Assembly: GCA_963728475.1 (NCBI GenBank)
Contig: CAVSKL010000001.1
Coordinates: 434,001 to 498,000, forward strand
Source of the DNA: CAVSKL01 sp963728475 [NCBI: Candidatus Eiseniibacteriota bacterium]
GTDB lineage: Bacteria; Eisenbacteria; RBG-16-71-46; JABDJR01
Length of the DNA stretch: 64,000 nt
Direction: 5' to 3'
Shown one piece after another: positions 36,424 through 44,765 of the stretch (the first letter of the stretch is position 1; every line of letters starts with the position of its first letter). The translations under genes were made by a program, and so were the position numbers. The notes beneath the pieces are model-generated. The model saw only the letters and a list, made by a program, of their open reading frames with translations. It did no database searches and was not told where the DNA came from.

Positions 36424-37662
36424 TCAGGACGCCTTCACCACCCGGGCCGTGCGGACGGCGCCGCCGGTATCGGTGACCCGGATCCAGTAGACGCCGTTCG
36501 TCGCTTCGCGCCCGGCCGCGTCGCGCCCGTCCCACCGCCAGGGCCAGGCTCGCGGCGGAGCCACCGTGCACACCACCCGCCCGTCGACCGCGAGCACCTG
36601 GGCCTCGGACGGGGTCCACCCGCCGCCGGAGCTCACCGCGACCCCGCTCCGGAACGGATTGGGCCAGGCCAGAAGCCCCGGCCCGGCCTCCGCTTCGGGG
36701 TCGGCGAGCCCGGTGGCCGGCGGCTCGACCAGGATCTCGCTCATCACGAACCCGGTCATGGAGGACCGGTCGAGGCCCAGCACGTAGGCGATGGTGGCGG
36801 CCACGTCCTCCTGGCGGCGGGGGAGCGGCGAGACCGCCCCCACCCGGATGTCGGGCCCCAGGGCCACCAAGGGGAGGGCGCGGCAGCCCGGGCAGCCGTC
36901 GCCATGGTTGGAGAACCCGCCGTGAGCGTCGTCGTGCCGCCCGTGATCGGCGGCCACGAAGAGATCGGTGTCCCCGGCCAGCACCGAGTCCGCCTGGATG
37001 GCACTCCAGAACTCCCCCACCAGCGAGTCGGCCCCGGCCAGGGCGGCCAGGTAGGCGTTCCAGTCCCCGGAATGCCCGGCCAAGTCCACCGAGGCCAGGT
37101 TGATGCAGGTGAATATCGGGCGGGTCCCGGTAGTAAGGAGGGTGCGGGCGGCGGCGTAGGACCCGGCGTCCGCACGCAGCGCCGCATCCAGGGAGGCCCC
37201 GAAGGGGGCGCCGTAAGCGGAATCGGTGCTGTAGGTAAGGGCACTGAACTTGTCCTTGCCCCCGATCATCCACACCGCGCCGGCGGGCGCTCCGGCGCTC
37301 TTCCGCAGGATCTCGAACAACGTAGGCCGGGTGGGGCGCTCCGTCCCGTCGTTGGCGATGGGCTGGTCGGTGCCGGTGAGGAGCGCGGCGTGGCCGGGCA
37401 GCGTCTTGGTCGTGTGCTCGTTCCGGAAGTCGGTGACGCGCGTCCCCTGCGGTGCGAGTACGGTGCCCAGGATCTGCGCCCGGGGCATCCCGGGCTCGTC
37501 CAGGAACTCGGTGTGCCGGGGTCCGTCGATCACCACCAGCACCACGTGGCCGGCGGCCTGCGCCGGGGCCGGGCGGACGGCCGGGACCAGGAGCATCCAG
37601 ACCGCCGCGGCGGTCACCAACCCAAACCAGGAACCAAGGTTGGAATCGCGATTCATTCGCAT
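36424..37662 (-). CDS. Secreted alkaline-phosphatase-superfamily (type I phosphodiesterase-like) protein
   Basis: A 412-residue protein from ATG 37662 (GGAAGGG seven bases upstream) with a signal peptide (LVTAAAVWMLLVPAVRPAPAQA). The nucleotide-pyrophosphatase/phosphodiesterase fold is shown by VVLVVIDGPRHTEF (metal Asp), EHTTKTLPGHAALLTG (Thr nucleophile), INLASVDLAGHSGDW and FVAADHGRHDDAHGG (Asp-His metal ligands). The C-terminal 90 residues hold the FlgD-type module: LLAWPNPFRSGVAV, RWDGRDAAGREATNGVYWIRV. It would hydrolyse an extracellular phosphoester or sulfate ester. The target is unknown. Confidence 0.82.
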   Translation of the reverse strand: MRMNRDSNLGSWFGLVTAAAVWMLLVPAVRPAPAQAAGHVVLVVIDGPRHTEFLDEPGMPRAQILGTVLAPQGTRVTDFRNEHTTKTLPGHAALLTGTDQPIANDGTERPTRPTLFEILRKSAGAPAGAVWMIGGKDKFSALTYSTDSAYGAPFGASLDAALRADAGSYAAARTLLTTGTRPIFTCINLASVDLAGHSGDWNAYLAALAGADSLVGEFWSAIQADSVLAGDTDLFVAADHGRHDDAHGGFSNHGDGCPGCRALPLVALGPDIRVGAVSPLPRRQEDVAATIAYVLGLDRSSMTGFVMSEILVEPPATGLADPEAEAGPGLLAWPNPFRSGVAVSSGGGWTPSEAQVLAVDGRVVCTVAPPRAWPWRWDGRDAAGREATNGVYWIRVTDTGGAVRTARVVKAS

Positions 37663-37908
37663 CTCATTCCCTTCCCGTGACCCGACCCCACGTGGCGCGT
37701 CCAACCGGAGCGGGAATTCGGGTCAAATCACCCTCCGGCGTTGCAAAAGAAAGGAGCGATCCCTATAGTTCCCCCGATCCCGCGACGATGCATCGGGAAG
37801 GTAAGGGGTTGGGCCGCCCCGCGAGAGCCTTCACCGGGATCGGCGCACCCCCCCGACAACAACTCGACATCCACCTCGACCGCCGGCCGTGCCCGGACCA
37901 AGGACGGG

Positions 37909-38958
37909 ATGAAGGACACCAGTATAACCCGGACGGCGCCCGCCACCGGCGGCGGACGCAACCGTACCGATGATCGCTCCCGCCGGCCGGCTGCGCGCCT
38001 CGCACGGACGGTGCTGTTCGCGGCCGCCCTGGCCGTGGCCTCCCTGACGCTTCTTCCCCCCGCCCCGCTTCTCGCCGACTTCGCGGTCTACCGCGGCCCG
38101 TCGCACATCCTGAGCCTGTTCGCCCTACCCGGCCAGACCGTGCCGTTCGACCTGGCCGCGTATTCGGGCAACGCCCCCCGTTTCATGGTCCGCTACCGGG
38201 TCGAGGCCCCGGACGGGGTCGACGTGCGGCTCGACGAGGCGTCGCGCTTTAACCTCACCGCGCCCCAGAGTTTCGGGATCTTCCCGGTGACCTTCCAGGA
38301 GGTCCCCGAGCAGGGACTTCCCGAACCGCTCCCCTACCGCGTCCAGCTCGTGGTCATGCATCCCGCCTCCGAGGTGGTCGACGGCAGGCTCGCCGGCTAC
38401 CCGGTGGGCATGTTCCCCGCCGACGACTCCGGAGAGCCGTGGACGTTCGAGGAACCGGCGGGGTTCGTGGAGGTCACGGACCAGAACGAGAACACGCTCC
38501 TGAGCGACCACATCACTCTCGGCGACCTGCAGTGCAAGCTGAACGCGCCCTATCCGCACTACCTGGCCACCCACACCGCGCTCCTGGTGAAGCTGGAGAC
38601 GCTGTCCGACCAGCTGCTCCAGCGCGGCCTTCCCGGCGATCACATCAAGGTGATGAGCGGTTTCCGCACCCCCGAGTACAACCGAGCCATCGGGAACCAC
38701 ACCACCTACAGCCGGCACATCGCCGGCGACGCCGCCGACATCTTCATCGACGGCGACGGCAACGGCGCCATGGACGACCTGAACCACGACGGCCGCATCA
38801 ACCGCAAGGATGCGCAGGTGGTGCTCTCGATCATCGACGCCATGGACCACTCGGAAACCTACGCCTCCCTGGTGGGCGGAGCATCGGCCTACCGGGCCAC
38901 CCACGAGCACGGCCCGTTCGTTCACGTGGATACCCGGGGATACCCCGCCCGCTGGTAG
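37909..38958 (+). CDS. Secreted DUF882/M15-like D-Ala carboxypeptidase-type protein
   Basis: About 349 residues from ATG 37909, with AAGGA upstream; a TTG 168 bases earlier is in frame but encodes low-complexity. A hydrophobic stretch (VLFAAALAVASLTLLPPAPLLA) after a basic N-terminus is the export signal. The C-terminal 150 residues match DUF882/peptidase M15: VMSGFRTPEYNRAIG, HIAGDAADIFIDGDGN (zinc ligand pattern HxxGxAxD) and GPFVHVDTRG (final zinc His). DDLNHDGRINRKDA resembles a calcium-type loop. Probably trims peptidoglycan stem peptides. The first half is an unrecognised beta-rich domain. Confidence 0.78.
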   Translation: MKDTSITRTAPATGGGRNRTDDRSRRPAARLARTVLFAAALAVASLTLLPPAPLLADFAVYRGPSHILSLFALPGQTVPFDLAAYSGNAPRFMVRYRVEAPDGVDVRLDEASRFNLTAPQSFGIFPVTFQEVPEQGLPEPLPYRVQLVVMHPASEVVDGRLAGYPVGMFPADDSGEPWTFEEPAGFVEVTDQNENTLLSDHITLGDLQCKLNAPYPHYLATHTALLVKLETLSDQLLQRGLPGDHIKVMSGFRTPEYNRAIGNHTTYSRHIAGDAADIFIDGDGNGAMDDLNHDGRINRKDAQVVLSIIDAMDHSETYASLVGGASAYRATHEHGPFVHVDTRGYPARW

Positions 38959-38975
38959 TCGCCCGCCAAGCTCTT

Positions 38976-39001
38976 CCCGCGTAACGCATTCCGCGGGTTT
39001 T
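38976..39001 (+). terminator. Rho-independent terminator after the M15-like gene
   Basis: CCCGCG (38976-38981) and CGCGGG (38992-38997) form a 6-bp stem around a 10-base loop and are followed directly by TTTT. It lies 18 bases past the stop codon. Confidence 0.65.
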
Positions 39002-39118
39002 CGGCGGCTCCCTCATCCCCGCCCGAGGCCCCACCGTGGGCCCTTTCGCCCTCAAGCCGGATACCTCCGGGTCCGATAATGGGTTGGGGCGCATCTCTTC
39101 TCACGCGAAGGCTCGAGC

Positions 39119-40549
39119 GTGAAATCCAAGGCGAAGTTCATAGTCGCGAGCGTGATCGTACTGGCCACCGCGCTGGTCGCGATTGCCCTTTGGCGACAGC
39201 AACGTTGGGAGATCGAACACCTCCTCCTCTGGGCGGCGGTGTGTATCCTGGGCGAGCGTTTCTGGCTCAAGACTCAGTCCGGGGACTCGGTCCAGAGCCT
39301 GGCCGCGGCCGTGAATCTCGCCGCCATTCTCGTCTTGGACCCGTGGGCGGCGCTTCTGGTCATCTACGGCAGCACCGTGACCGGGAACTTCCTCTTCCGC
39401 CGCTCCAAGTGGTACCGCGCCCTCTACAACGGCTCACAGATCACCCTGTGTGCGGGAGCTGCGCTCTTCGTGCTCCACCTTCTCGGCGGCTCGTCGCTCG
39501 TCGACGTCTATCATCTAGCGGGTAAAGCCCGCCTGGACGCGGTGGCCGACACCCTGGCCGACCGCCGCTTCCTCTCCGCCTATCTCCTGGCCGGGCTCGC
39601 CTATTTCGGGGTGAACCACGCGATCATGGCCATGCTCATGAACGCGCTCACCGGCCGGCGGATCTGGGTGATCCTCAAGGAAAGCAGCCTTTACGCGGCG
39701 GAAATCCAGAGCAACCTCGCTCAATTCCTCCTTCCGCCCCTCCTCGTTCTGCTCTATGGAGGGCTAGGAGCGGTGGGCCTCGTGGCGGTCTTTGCCTGCC
39801 TGGGGCTGGTGCATGCGGCCAACCGCCGGTACATGGCGCTGGCCGCGGCCCAGGACAACCTGGTGCTGTCCGAGCGCATGACCGCCATGGGCGAGATGGC
39901 GGAGGAGATCGGACAGAGCCTCGGGAACTACCTCTCCGAACTGAAGCTCAGCGCCAACCGGCTCTTCCAGCGCGCCCGCCACAGCGACGGGGAGAAGGTG
40001 CTGAAGAGCGCCGAGATCGTGCACGTCAACGTGGACAACATGTCGGCGCTGGTGGACGGGCTCGCCGCCTTCTCGCACCAGGAGACCCACAAGGTCCCCA
40101 CCGACCTGAACGAACTCCTGCGCCGGACGGTGGATTTCGTGAAGCCGCAGAACCGGTTCGACAGCGTCCACTTCAAGATCACCCCCGACCCGATCCTGCC
40201 CCTGGTCAACGTGGATCCCGCCCAGATCCAGCAGGTGCTGATCAACCTGCTCACCAACGCCTCGGACGCGCTCAAGGAAGTGGACCGCCCCATCAAGAAG
40301 ATCTTCATCGAGACCGCCTACGACCCCGACGCCCAGCGGATCCGGATCGCGGTCACCGACAACGGGCCCGGCGTCCCCGAGGCGCACCTGAACCGGGTCT
40401 TCGAGCCGCACTTCACCACCAAGGTGACCGGCCACGGATTTGGGCTCTCCACCGTGTTCCGGATCGCCACCAACCACAAGGGGCGGATCACCGCCTCGAA
40501 CCAGCCCGGTGGCGGCGCGCGCTTCTTGCTCGACCTGCCCAACGCCTGA
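39119..40549 (+). CDS. Membrane histidine-kinase-like protein lacking the phospho-acceptor His
   Basis: A 476-residue protein with a GTG start at 39119 (AAGG seven bases upstream). Residues 1-245 contain about seven membrane helices. The dimerisation region SERMTAMGEMAEEIGQSLGNYL aligns with the usual xxMxxxGEMAxxxAHEINNPL, but the phosphorylated His is replaced by Gln (Q266) and the following Glu by Ser. The ATPase domain is intact: NLLTNASDAL (N box), VTDNGPGVPE (G1), FEPHFTTKVTGHGFGLSTV (F and G2). It may signal without autophosphorylation on this site, or act as an ATP-dependent sensor. It is upstream of the sigma-54 micropeptide gene in the same direction, with no response regulator adjacent. 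Confidence 0.82.
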   Translation: MKSKAKFIVASVIVLATALVAIALWRQQRWEIEHLLLWAAVCILGERFWLKTQSGDSVQSLAAAVNLAAILVLDPWAALLVIYGSTVTGNFLFRRSKWYRALYNGSQITLCAGAALFVLHLLGGSSLVDVYHLAGKARLDAVADTLADRRFLSAYLLAGLAYFGVNHAIMAMLMNALTGRRIWVILKESSLYAAEIQSNLAQFLLPPLLVLLYGGLGAVGLVAVFACLGLVHAANRRYMALAAAQDNLVLSERMTAMGEMAEEIGQSLGNYLSELKLSANRLFQRARHSDGEKVLKSAEIVHVNVDNMSALVDGLAAFSHQETHKVPTDLNELLRRTVDFVKPQNRFDSVHFKITPDPILPLVNVDPAQIQQVLINLLTNASDALKEVDRPIKKIFIETAYDPDAQRIRIAVTDNGPGVPEAHLNRVFEPHFTTKVTGHGFGLSTVFRIATNHKGRITASNQPGGGARFLLDLPNA

Positions 40550-40783
40550 GCCGCGCTCCGGCCCGGATCCCCCCGTTTGTCGTCTGGCACGGACACGTGG
40601 TGTCGTCAATAATTGACTACAGGTTAACGCCTTACAAATCCATTGATTGGCGCTTCCGGGCCGGTTGGCGTCCGATTCTGTTGACGCCCTTCGGGAGCGT
40701 CTCGAGTCCGGGCGGAGCCCGGGCCAAGATTTAACCCCCTCCCCTATAGCGCGTTACGCCAATTCACCCAGCCGCATTGCAAA

Positions 40784-40798
40784 TGGCACGACGGTTGC
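40784..40798 (+). promoter_or_regulatory. Sigma-54 (RpoN) promoter
   Basis: TGGCAC, five bases (GACGG), then TTGC matches the -24/-12 consensus TGGCAC-N5-TTGC at every fixed position. GG at 40785-40786 and GC at 40797-40798 have the required spacing. Transcription would start near 40810, giving a 56-base leader before the ATG at 40866. The 230 bases upstream are free of genes and more AT-rich than the surroundings, with room for an enhancer-binding activator. Confidence 0.8.
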
Positions 40799-40865
40799 GT
40801 ATATAGCCGGCGTGGTTGGCGTGACCACCTGAAGACTAGAAGAAAAAGGAAGGGGGTAGACCTCC

Positions 40866-40958
40866 ATGCTCGGCATCATCAGCAAAGTCGTTTCTCTCGC
40901 GGGACAGTGGGAGTGGCTCGGTCAGTGGGAATGGCTCGGTCAGTGGGAGTGGTTCTAA
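40866..40958 (+). CDS. Small Trp-rich repeat peptide, 30 residues
   Basis: The peptide begins MLGIISKVVSLA and continues with three GQWEW(L/F) units, ending in Phe. An AAGGGGG ribosome binding site lies nine bases before the ATG. The three 18-base repeats differ by synonymous changes at Gly (GGA/GGT) and Glu (GAG/GAA) and only one residue change (final Leu to Phe), which points to selection on the protein. The promoter upstream and the terminator downstream frame it as a single-gene transcript. The N-terminal helix is amphipathic and the repeat is rich in Trp, so membrane contact is possible. No family is known to me; a signal, toxin-like, or leader peptide are all conceivable. Confidence 0.75.
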   Translation: MLGIISKVVSLAGQWEWLGQWEWLGQWEWF

Positions 40959-40971
40959 AGGCCTAGCCGGC

Positions 40972-41005
40972 GTGCGGGGGCGGGTACGTCCCCGCACTGT
41001 TTTTG
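40972..41005 (+). terminator. Rho-independent terminator of the micropeptide gene
   Basis: A perfect 8-bp stem, GTGCGGGG (40972-40979) with CCCCGCAC (40990-40997), is followed by TGTTTTTG. It starts 13 bases after the stop codon and gives a transcript of about 190 bases. Confidence 0.85.
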
Positions 41006-41084
41006 AGCCCCGACGGACAGCCGCCCCGAAGCTCCCCAGACCAACCGGGTCTTAGCGGGAGGTTCGTCCGGCCGGGGCTCGGGT

Positions 41085-41171
41085 GTGGTAGCGCACCGAT
41101 CCGGGAATCGCTGCTTCACCACCAAGACCTGCGGGGTCCTCCCCTGTGACCCCGCGGGTCTCCTTTTTTTT
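41085..41171 (+). terminator. Structured element with a strong second terminator
   Basis: GTGGT and AGCG at 41085-41093 pair with CGCT and ACCAC at 41109-41122. A 14-bp stem follows (AGACCTGCGGGGTC, 41125-41138, with GACCCCGCGGGTCT, 41148-41161, one G-U pair) and then a run of eight to nine T. It is either the 3' end of a small RNA starting near 41010, a backup terminator, or a leader attenuator for the gene at 41261. No riboswitch class is recognised. Confidence 0.65.
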
Positions 41172-41260
41172 CCGACGGAATCCCGCGTTTCCTCCCAACC
41201 GGCGGCGCCTCGCCGGCCGCCGGGCGCGGATCTCCGCTCCGCCTGCCGATACCCGGAATT

Positions 41261-42907
41261 GTGGACCCACACTCCCAAGTCGGGCGCGGACCGGCATCCT
41301 CCGCCCTCGCCCCCCAGTCCGACGCCGACCTCCAGAGCCTGGACCTGACCCACTCTCCCCGGATGGGAGACGCGGGGGCCCTGCTGGTGCGCGCGGCGGT
41401 GGCCCGGCCGGTGGCTCAGACCCTGGAGGCCGTCAGCTCCGAGGAAATCCCCCGGGACCGGCTGCGGCGGGTGGCCGAGGTCTTCCGCAAGCTCGATCCC
41501 GCCGATGCCGCCGAGCTCCTCACCGCCGCCGGGCGGGGGGCGCTCCGGCAGGAGGCCTCCGGGCTCCGGCTCCTCTTCTCCTTCCTCGAGGTCAAGCGCC
41601 CCGGGGTGGAGGTTCTGCGCCAGCTCCGGGTGCTCTCCAGTCTCGAGCGGGTGGCGTTGCGGCTCGTGGCTGGCAACTGGCAGGAACCCGAGGCCCTGGA
41701 GCAGGTGGATTCGATCTTCCCCATCCAGGAGGTGCTTCAGGAGGCGGGCCGGGTGGGGGCGCTGGACCTCGGGCTAGAGGCGCTGCCGCGCGACGATGTC
41801 GCCGTGCGCGCGACCCTCGAACACATCCGGATCTGGTTCCACCGGCGCGAGAAGCGGCTGGCCGCGGGCGAGCGGCTGGAGCCCGACTCGCTGAACTTCA
41901 TCGCCCAGCTCGCCATGCTCGAGATCAACCTCATGGAGAAGCGGGTCTCCCGGCTGGCCGGGCTCATCGACCCCTACGACGTGCGCGCGATGGGGCGGCT
42001 CATGCCGATCCTGAGCCGGTACGACCAGGACATCGAGCACATGAAGAACGTGGTGACCCGGCTCACCACCTACGAACCCTTTTTCGACCGGCTCATGACC
42101 ATGGAGCACGCCCTCTCCCCCAGCGAGATGGACCGCGTGCAGCGCGCGCTCGGCCGCCACCCGGTGGGCCACCCGGTGGGGTCGATCCTGCGGGCCATGC
42201 GCGCGAACCCGATCCTGGACCGCGAGTTCACCTTCCTGGTGTCGCTGGTCCACCAGATCGCCGTGCTCCGGGAGCAGGCGGTGAAGGGCTCGGCGCGGCC
42301 GGACGTCCTGTCCATCATGCTCGAGGTCCTGGAGAAGGGGCGCGGCGGCACCGGGATCCGCATCAGCATCGAGCCCGAGATCGCCGACTCCATCTGGCCC
42401 ACGGTGCAGAGCTGGGGGGTGCTCCGGCGGTCGCCGGAGTCGCTGGAGGTGCGCTATCGCGAGGACCGGGCGCTGGACTTCATCCTGGTGGACGGGACGC
42501 CGCGGCTCCCCGCCCTTCCCGAGGAACGGAAGCTCCCCGACCTGACCCTCAAGGAACTCTGCCGGCTCCAGCTCTCCAACGAGCCCTTCATCCTGGGGGT
42601 GCTGGAGAACCCCAAGGCGACCTCGGTGCCGGGGCTGGTGGCCATGCTGGTGACCATCAGCAAGAGCCTGCGCATTCTCGATCGCATCATGCGGGATCGC
42701 ACCCTCTACACCGGGCCCGCCAACAAGGACGTGCCGCGGCTGCTCCTCATGAGTCCGGCCCGCATCCCGGTGAACTCGCTCAAGCGGTTCATCCACGTGC
42801 GATTCGTGTCGAAGATGGATCTGGAGAGGATGGCCCGGCAGGGCGCCGACATTCGCGCCGAGGTGCGCCGGGAGATCGTGCGTTACCTGGAGCAGATGAA
42901 GAAATAG
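41261..42907 (+). CDS. Large alpha-helical hypothetical protein
   Basis: About 548 residues, GTG start at 41261, with an in-frame ATG at 41363 as an alternative; neither has a strong ribosome binding site. The whole chain is predicted helical, with HEAT-like stretches (VARPVAQTLEAVSSEEIPRDRLRRVAEVFRKLDP), a later SLVHQIAVLREQAV and a conserved-looking C-terminus (SLKRFIHVRFVSKMDLERMA). No signal peptide, membrane helix or catalytic motif. Similar helical-repeat proteins often scaffold signalling complexes. It lies downstream of a strong terminator-like hairpin, so expression may be attenuated. Function unknown. Confidence 0.6.
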   Translation: MDPHSQVGRGPASSALAPQSDADLQSLDLTHSPRMGDAGALLVRAAVARPVAQTLEAVSSEEIPRDRLRRVAEVFRKLDPADAAELLTAAGRGALRQEASGLRLLFSFLEVKRPGVEVLRQLRVLSSLERVALRLVAGNWQEPEALEQVDSIFPIQEVLQEAGRVGALDLGLEALPRDDVAVRATLEHIRIWFHRREKRLAAGERLEPDSLNFIAQLAMLEINLMEKRVSRLAGLIDPYDVRAMGRLMPILSRYDQDIEHMKNVVTRLTTYEPFFDRLMTMEHALSPSEMDRVQRALGRHPVGHPVGSILRAMRANPILDREFTFLVSLVHQIAVLREQAVKGSARPDVLSIMLEVLEKGRGGTGIRISIEPEIADSIWPTVQSWGVLRRSPESLEVRYREDRALDFILVDGTPRLPALPEERKLPDLTLKELCRLQLSNEPFILGVLENPKATSVPGLVAMLVTISKSLRILDRIMRDRTLYTGPANKDVPRLLLMSPARIPVNSLKRFIHVRFVSKMDLERMARQGADIRAEVRREIVRYLEQMKK

Positions 42908-42918
42908 GGGTCGGAGGG

Positions 42919-43122
42919 TCAGAGATCGTAGCCGGTGGGCTCCTCCTCGTCCTCGTCCAGCTCGGAGTAGTCGTCGTCGAAGAGGACCGCACCGTACTCG
43001 CCGCACTCCGGGCACTCGTATTCTTCCGGCGACTCCGCCTCCTCCAGGCAGAGTTCGCAGACCTCGCGCCCGCAGGTCTCGCACGCGGCCACCGTCACCT
43101 CGTCATGGTCGGGGCATTTCAT
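42919..43122 (-). CDS. Small zinc-ribbon/B-box-like protein with acidic tail
   Basis: 67 residues from ATG 43122 (GGAGGTGG eight bases upstream). MKCPDHDEVTVAACETCGREVCELCLEE then ECPECGEY gives Cys/His pairs spaced as in B-box or double zinc ribbons. The C-terminus is acidic (FDDDYSELDEDEEE). Possibly a nucleic-acid or protein-binding adaptor. The longer in-frame extension upstream is unsupported. It converges with the helical protein gene at 42907. Confidence 0.7.
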   Translation of the reverse strand: MKCPDHDEVTVAACETCGREVCELCLEEAESPEEYECPECGEYGAVLFDDDYSELDEDEEEPTGYDL

Positions 43123-43155
43123 GACGCTTCCACCTCCACCGCCGCGCCAGACCCG

Positions 43156-43184
43156 GGAGCGGGCCGGATCCACCGGCCCGCTCC
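43156..43184 (-). terminator. Perfect 12-bp stem-loop after the TPR gene
   Basis: GGAGCGGGCCGG (43156-43167) pairs exactly with CCGGCCCGCTCC (43173-43184) around a 5-base loop. It lies 23 bases past the TPR gene stop. No T-tract follows, so it may be a Rho-assisted terminator or mRNA end protector. Confidence 0.5.
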
Positions 43185-43206
43185 GAGGTAATCGGGGAAG
43201 AGACTC

Positions 43207-44559
43207 TTACCAGGTCAGGGTGCCGACCTTGAGTCCCAGCTTGTAGGCGGTGACCGACTTCTTTGCGGTCCAGAACCAGACGTTGATCTGGTCGCCGCTC
43301 CCGGCTTCCTGGAAGGTGTAGCCGGCGTCCGGAGGACCCAGGCTCTGGAAGGCCTCCGCTTCCTCCTTCTGCGGGCTGGCGGAAACAGGGTCCAGCTTGG
43401 TGCCCTGGAGGCCCTTCGAGACCGAGAGCGCCGTCACCGCATCGTCCTGCTCCCCGGCCTGGATGAGCGCCTGGGCCATGAGCGTCCAGGCCGCGGGGTC
43501 GGTGGGCGAGATCGCGAGGTAGTCCTTGATCGCCGCCTTGGCCTCCTGGTAGTCCTGCGCGTTGAGAAGCGCCTGCATCCGATTGAACAGCGCGTTCGCG
43601 TGGAACTCGCTGTTCTCCCCTTCGGCCGGAACCAGGGCCGCAGCTTTCTGGAAGTCCTCGGCCGCCTTCAGGAACCGCGCCTTGGCCTCGGGCGAAACCG
43701 CGGCCGCGTCGCCGGTATCGGCCCGCGCGATGGCGGAACCCGCCTCCAGGTTGGCCGAACCCATGAGGAAGACCGCGTCGGGGGTGTCCGCCTTTTCGGC
43801 CAGGACCTTGTGGAGGTACTCGATGGCGGAGTCCGACTTGGCCACGGCCTCCGGCCCGCTCTGGTTCGTCATCTCGTCGATGAGTGTCCGGGCTGCGTCC
43901 AGGTAGATCTCGTCCCGCAGATCCTTCAAGTCCTGGTTCTGGGGATCGATCTGGAGCGCGGTCTCCACCAGCATCGCGGCCTCGGGCTTACGCCCGGCCT
44001 TGATCAGCACCACGGCGCCCTGCTGATAGGCCTTGACCTCGCTCGGGTTCAGAATCCGGGCGATGCGGAGCTGGAGCGCGGCCTCCTCGAACTTCTCATC
44101 CTTGGCCAGCTTCAACCCGGCGTTGTAATGATCCACCCAGTAGTGCTGCCGGCTCTCCCGCACGAACTTCTGGTTCTTCTTGCTGTCGTCCTGGGCGAGA
44201 GAGCTATCGAACTCCGCGCCCGCGTGCTGGAACATGGCCACGGCGGTGTCCACGGCGGCCTGCTCGGCCTCCTTGGTCGCAGCCTGGACCAGTTGATCCT
44301 GCATGACGATGTCTGCGTATTGAGCCAGGGCGATGGCGTAACGAGCCCGGTACTCACCCTTCTCGGGGCAGGTCTCGGCCGCGAGCCTGAAGTGCTCGAC
44401 GGCCTTGTCCCAGACCTTCTGCGAGAAGTAGAGCTTGCCGCTCCGAAACTCGTTGGCGCAGTTCACCTTCTGGTTCTGGGCGGCGGCAGGATGTACCAGG
44501 GACACCGTGACCGCCGCCGCGGCCAGCGTGATACCCAGGATTCTCGACCGCAGATTCAA
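43207..44559 (-). CDS. Secreted TPR-repeat protein
   Basis: 450 residues with a TTG start at 44559 chosen because AGGAGGT lies six bases upstream and a signal peptide follows (ILGITLAAAAVTVSLVHPAAAQ); longer in-frame reading lacks these. Tetratricopeptide-like helices repeat through the mature protein: LYFSQKVWDKAVEHFRLAAETCP, GLKLAKDEKFEEAALQLRIARILNP, GRKPEAAMLVETALQIDPQN and AQDYQEAKAAIKDYLAISPTD. The C-terminal 50 residues are a small beta-rich tail (YTFQEAGSGDQINVWFW). Likely a periplasmic scaffold. It is followed by a strong stem-loop. Confidence 0.82.
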   Translation of the reverse strand: MNLRSRILGITLAAAAVTVSLVHPAAAQNQKVNCANEFRSGKLYFSQKVWDKAVEHFRLAAETCPEKGEYRARYAIALAQYADIVMQDQLVQAATKEAEQAAVDTAVAMFQHAGAEFDSSLAQDDSKKNQKFVRESRQHYWVDHYNAGLKLAKDEKFEEAALQLRIARILNPSEVKAYQQGAVVLIKAGRKPEAAMLVETALQIDPQNQDLKDLRDEIYLDAARTLIDEMTNQSGPEAVAKSDSAIEYLHKVLAEKADTPDAVFLMGSANLEAGSAIARADTGDAAAVSPEAKARFLKAAEDFQKAAALVPAEGENSEFHANALFNRMQALLNAQDYQEAKAAIKDYLAISPTDPAAWTLMAQALIQAGEQDDAVTALSVSKGLQGTKLDPVSASPQKEEAEAFQSLGPPDAGYTFQEAGSGDQINVWFWTAKKSVTAYKLGLKVGTLTW

Positions 44560-44765
44560 TTTCGTACCTCCTGTTTCCGAAGCCCACGGACGCTGCAGGC
44601 GATGGGCGAAATCCTGGGGCAGTTTATCCCAGGCTTCGCGCGACCTACAACGTGCCTCCCCGACTTCCCTACCATACCCGATCCCGCCCACTCCGCTTCC
44701 CCAAAGCTACCCTTGCCGATTCTCCGCGGCCGGCCTTTCACAAGCTTCAATCCATTGTGTCGCAG

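Noticed and set aside
33206-36490. Open frame of over 1000 codons opposite the amylase
   Set aside because: Antisense shadow; no motif, composition dominated by Gly, Ala, Val and Arg, while the opposite strand has full GH13 motifs.
41085-41125. tRNA gene (GGTAGCGC and terminal ACCACCA look similar)
   Set aside because: No acceptor-stem pairing, no TTCGA T-loop and no anticodon arm; the pairing found is a simple hairpin next to a terminator.
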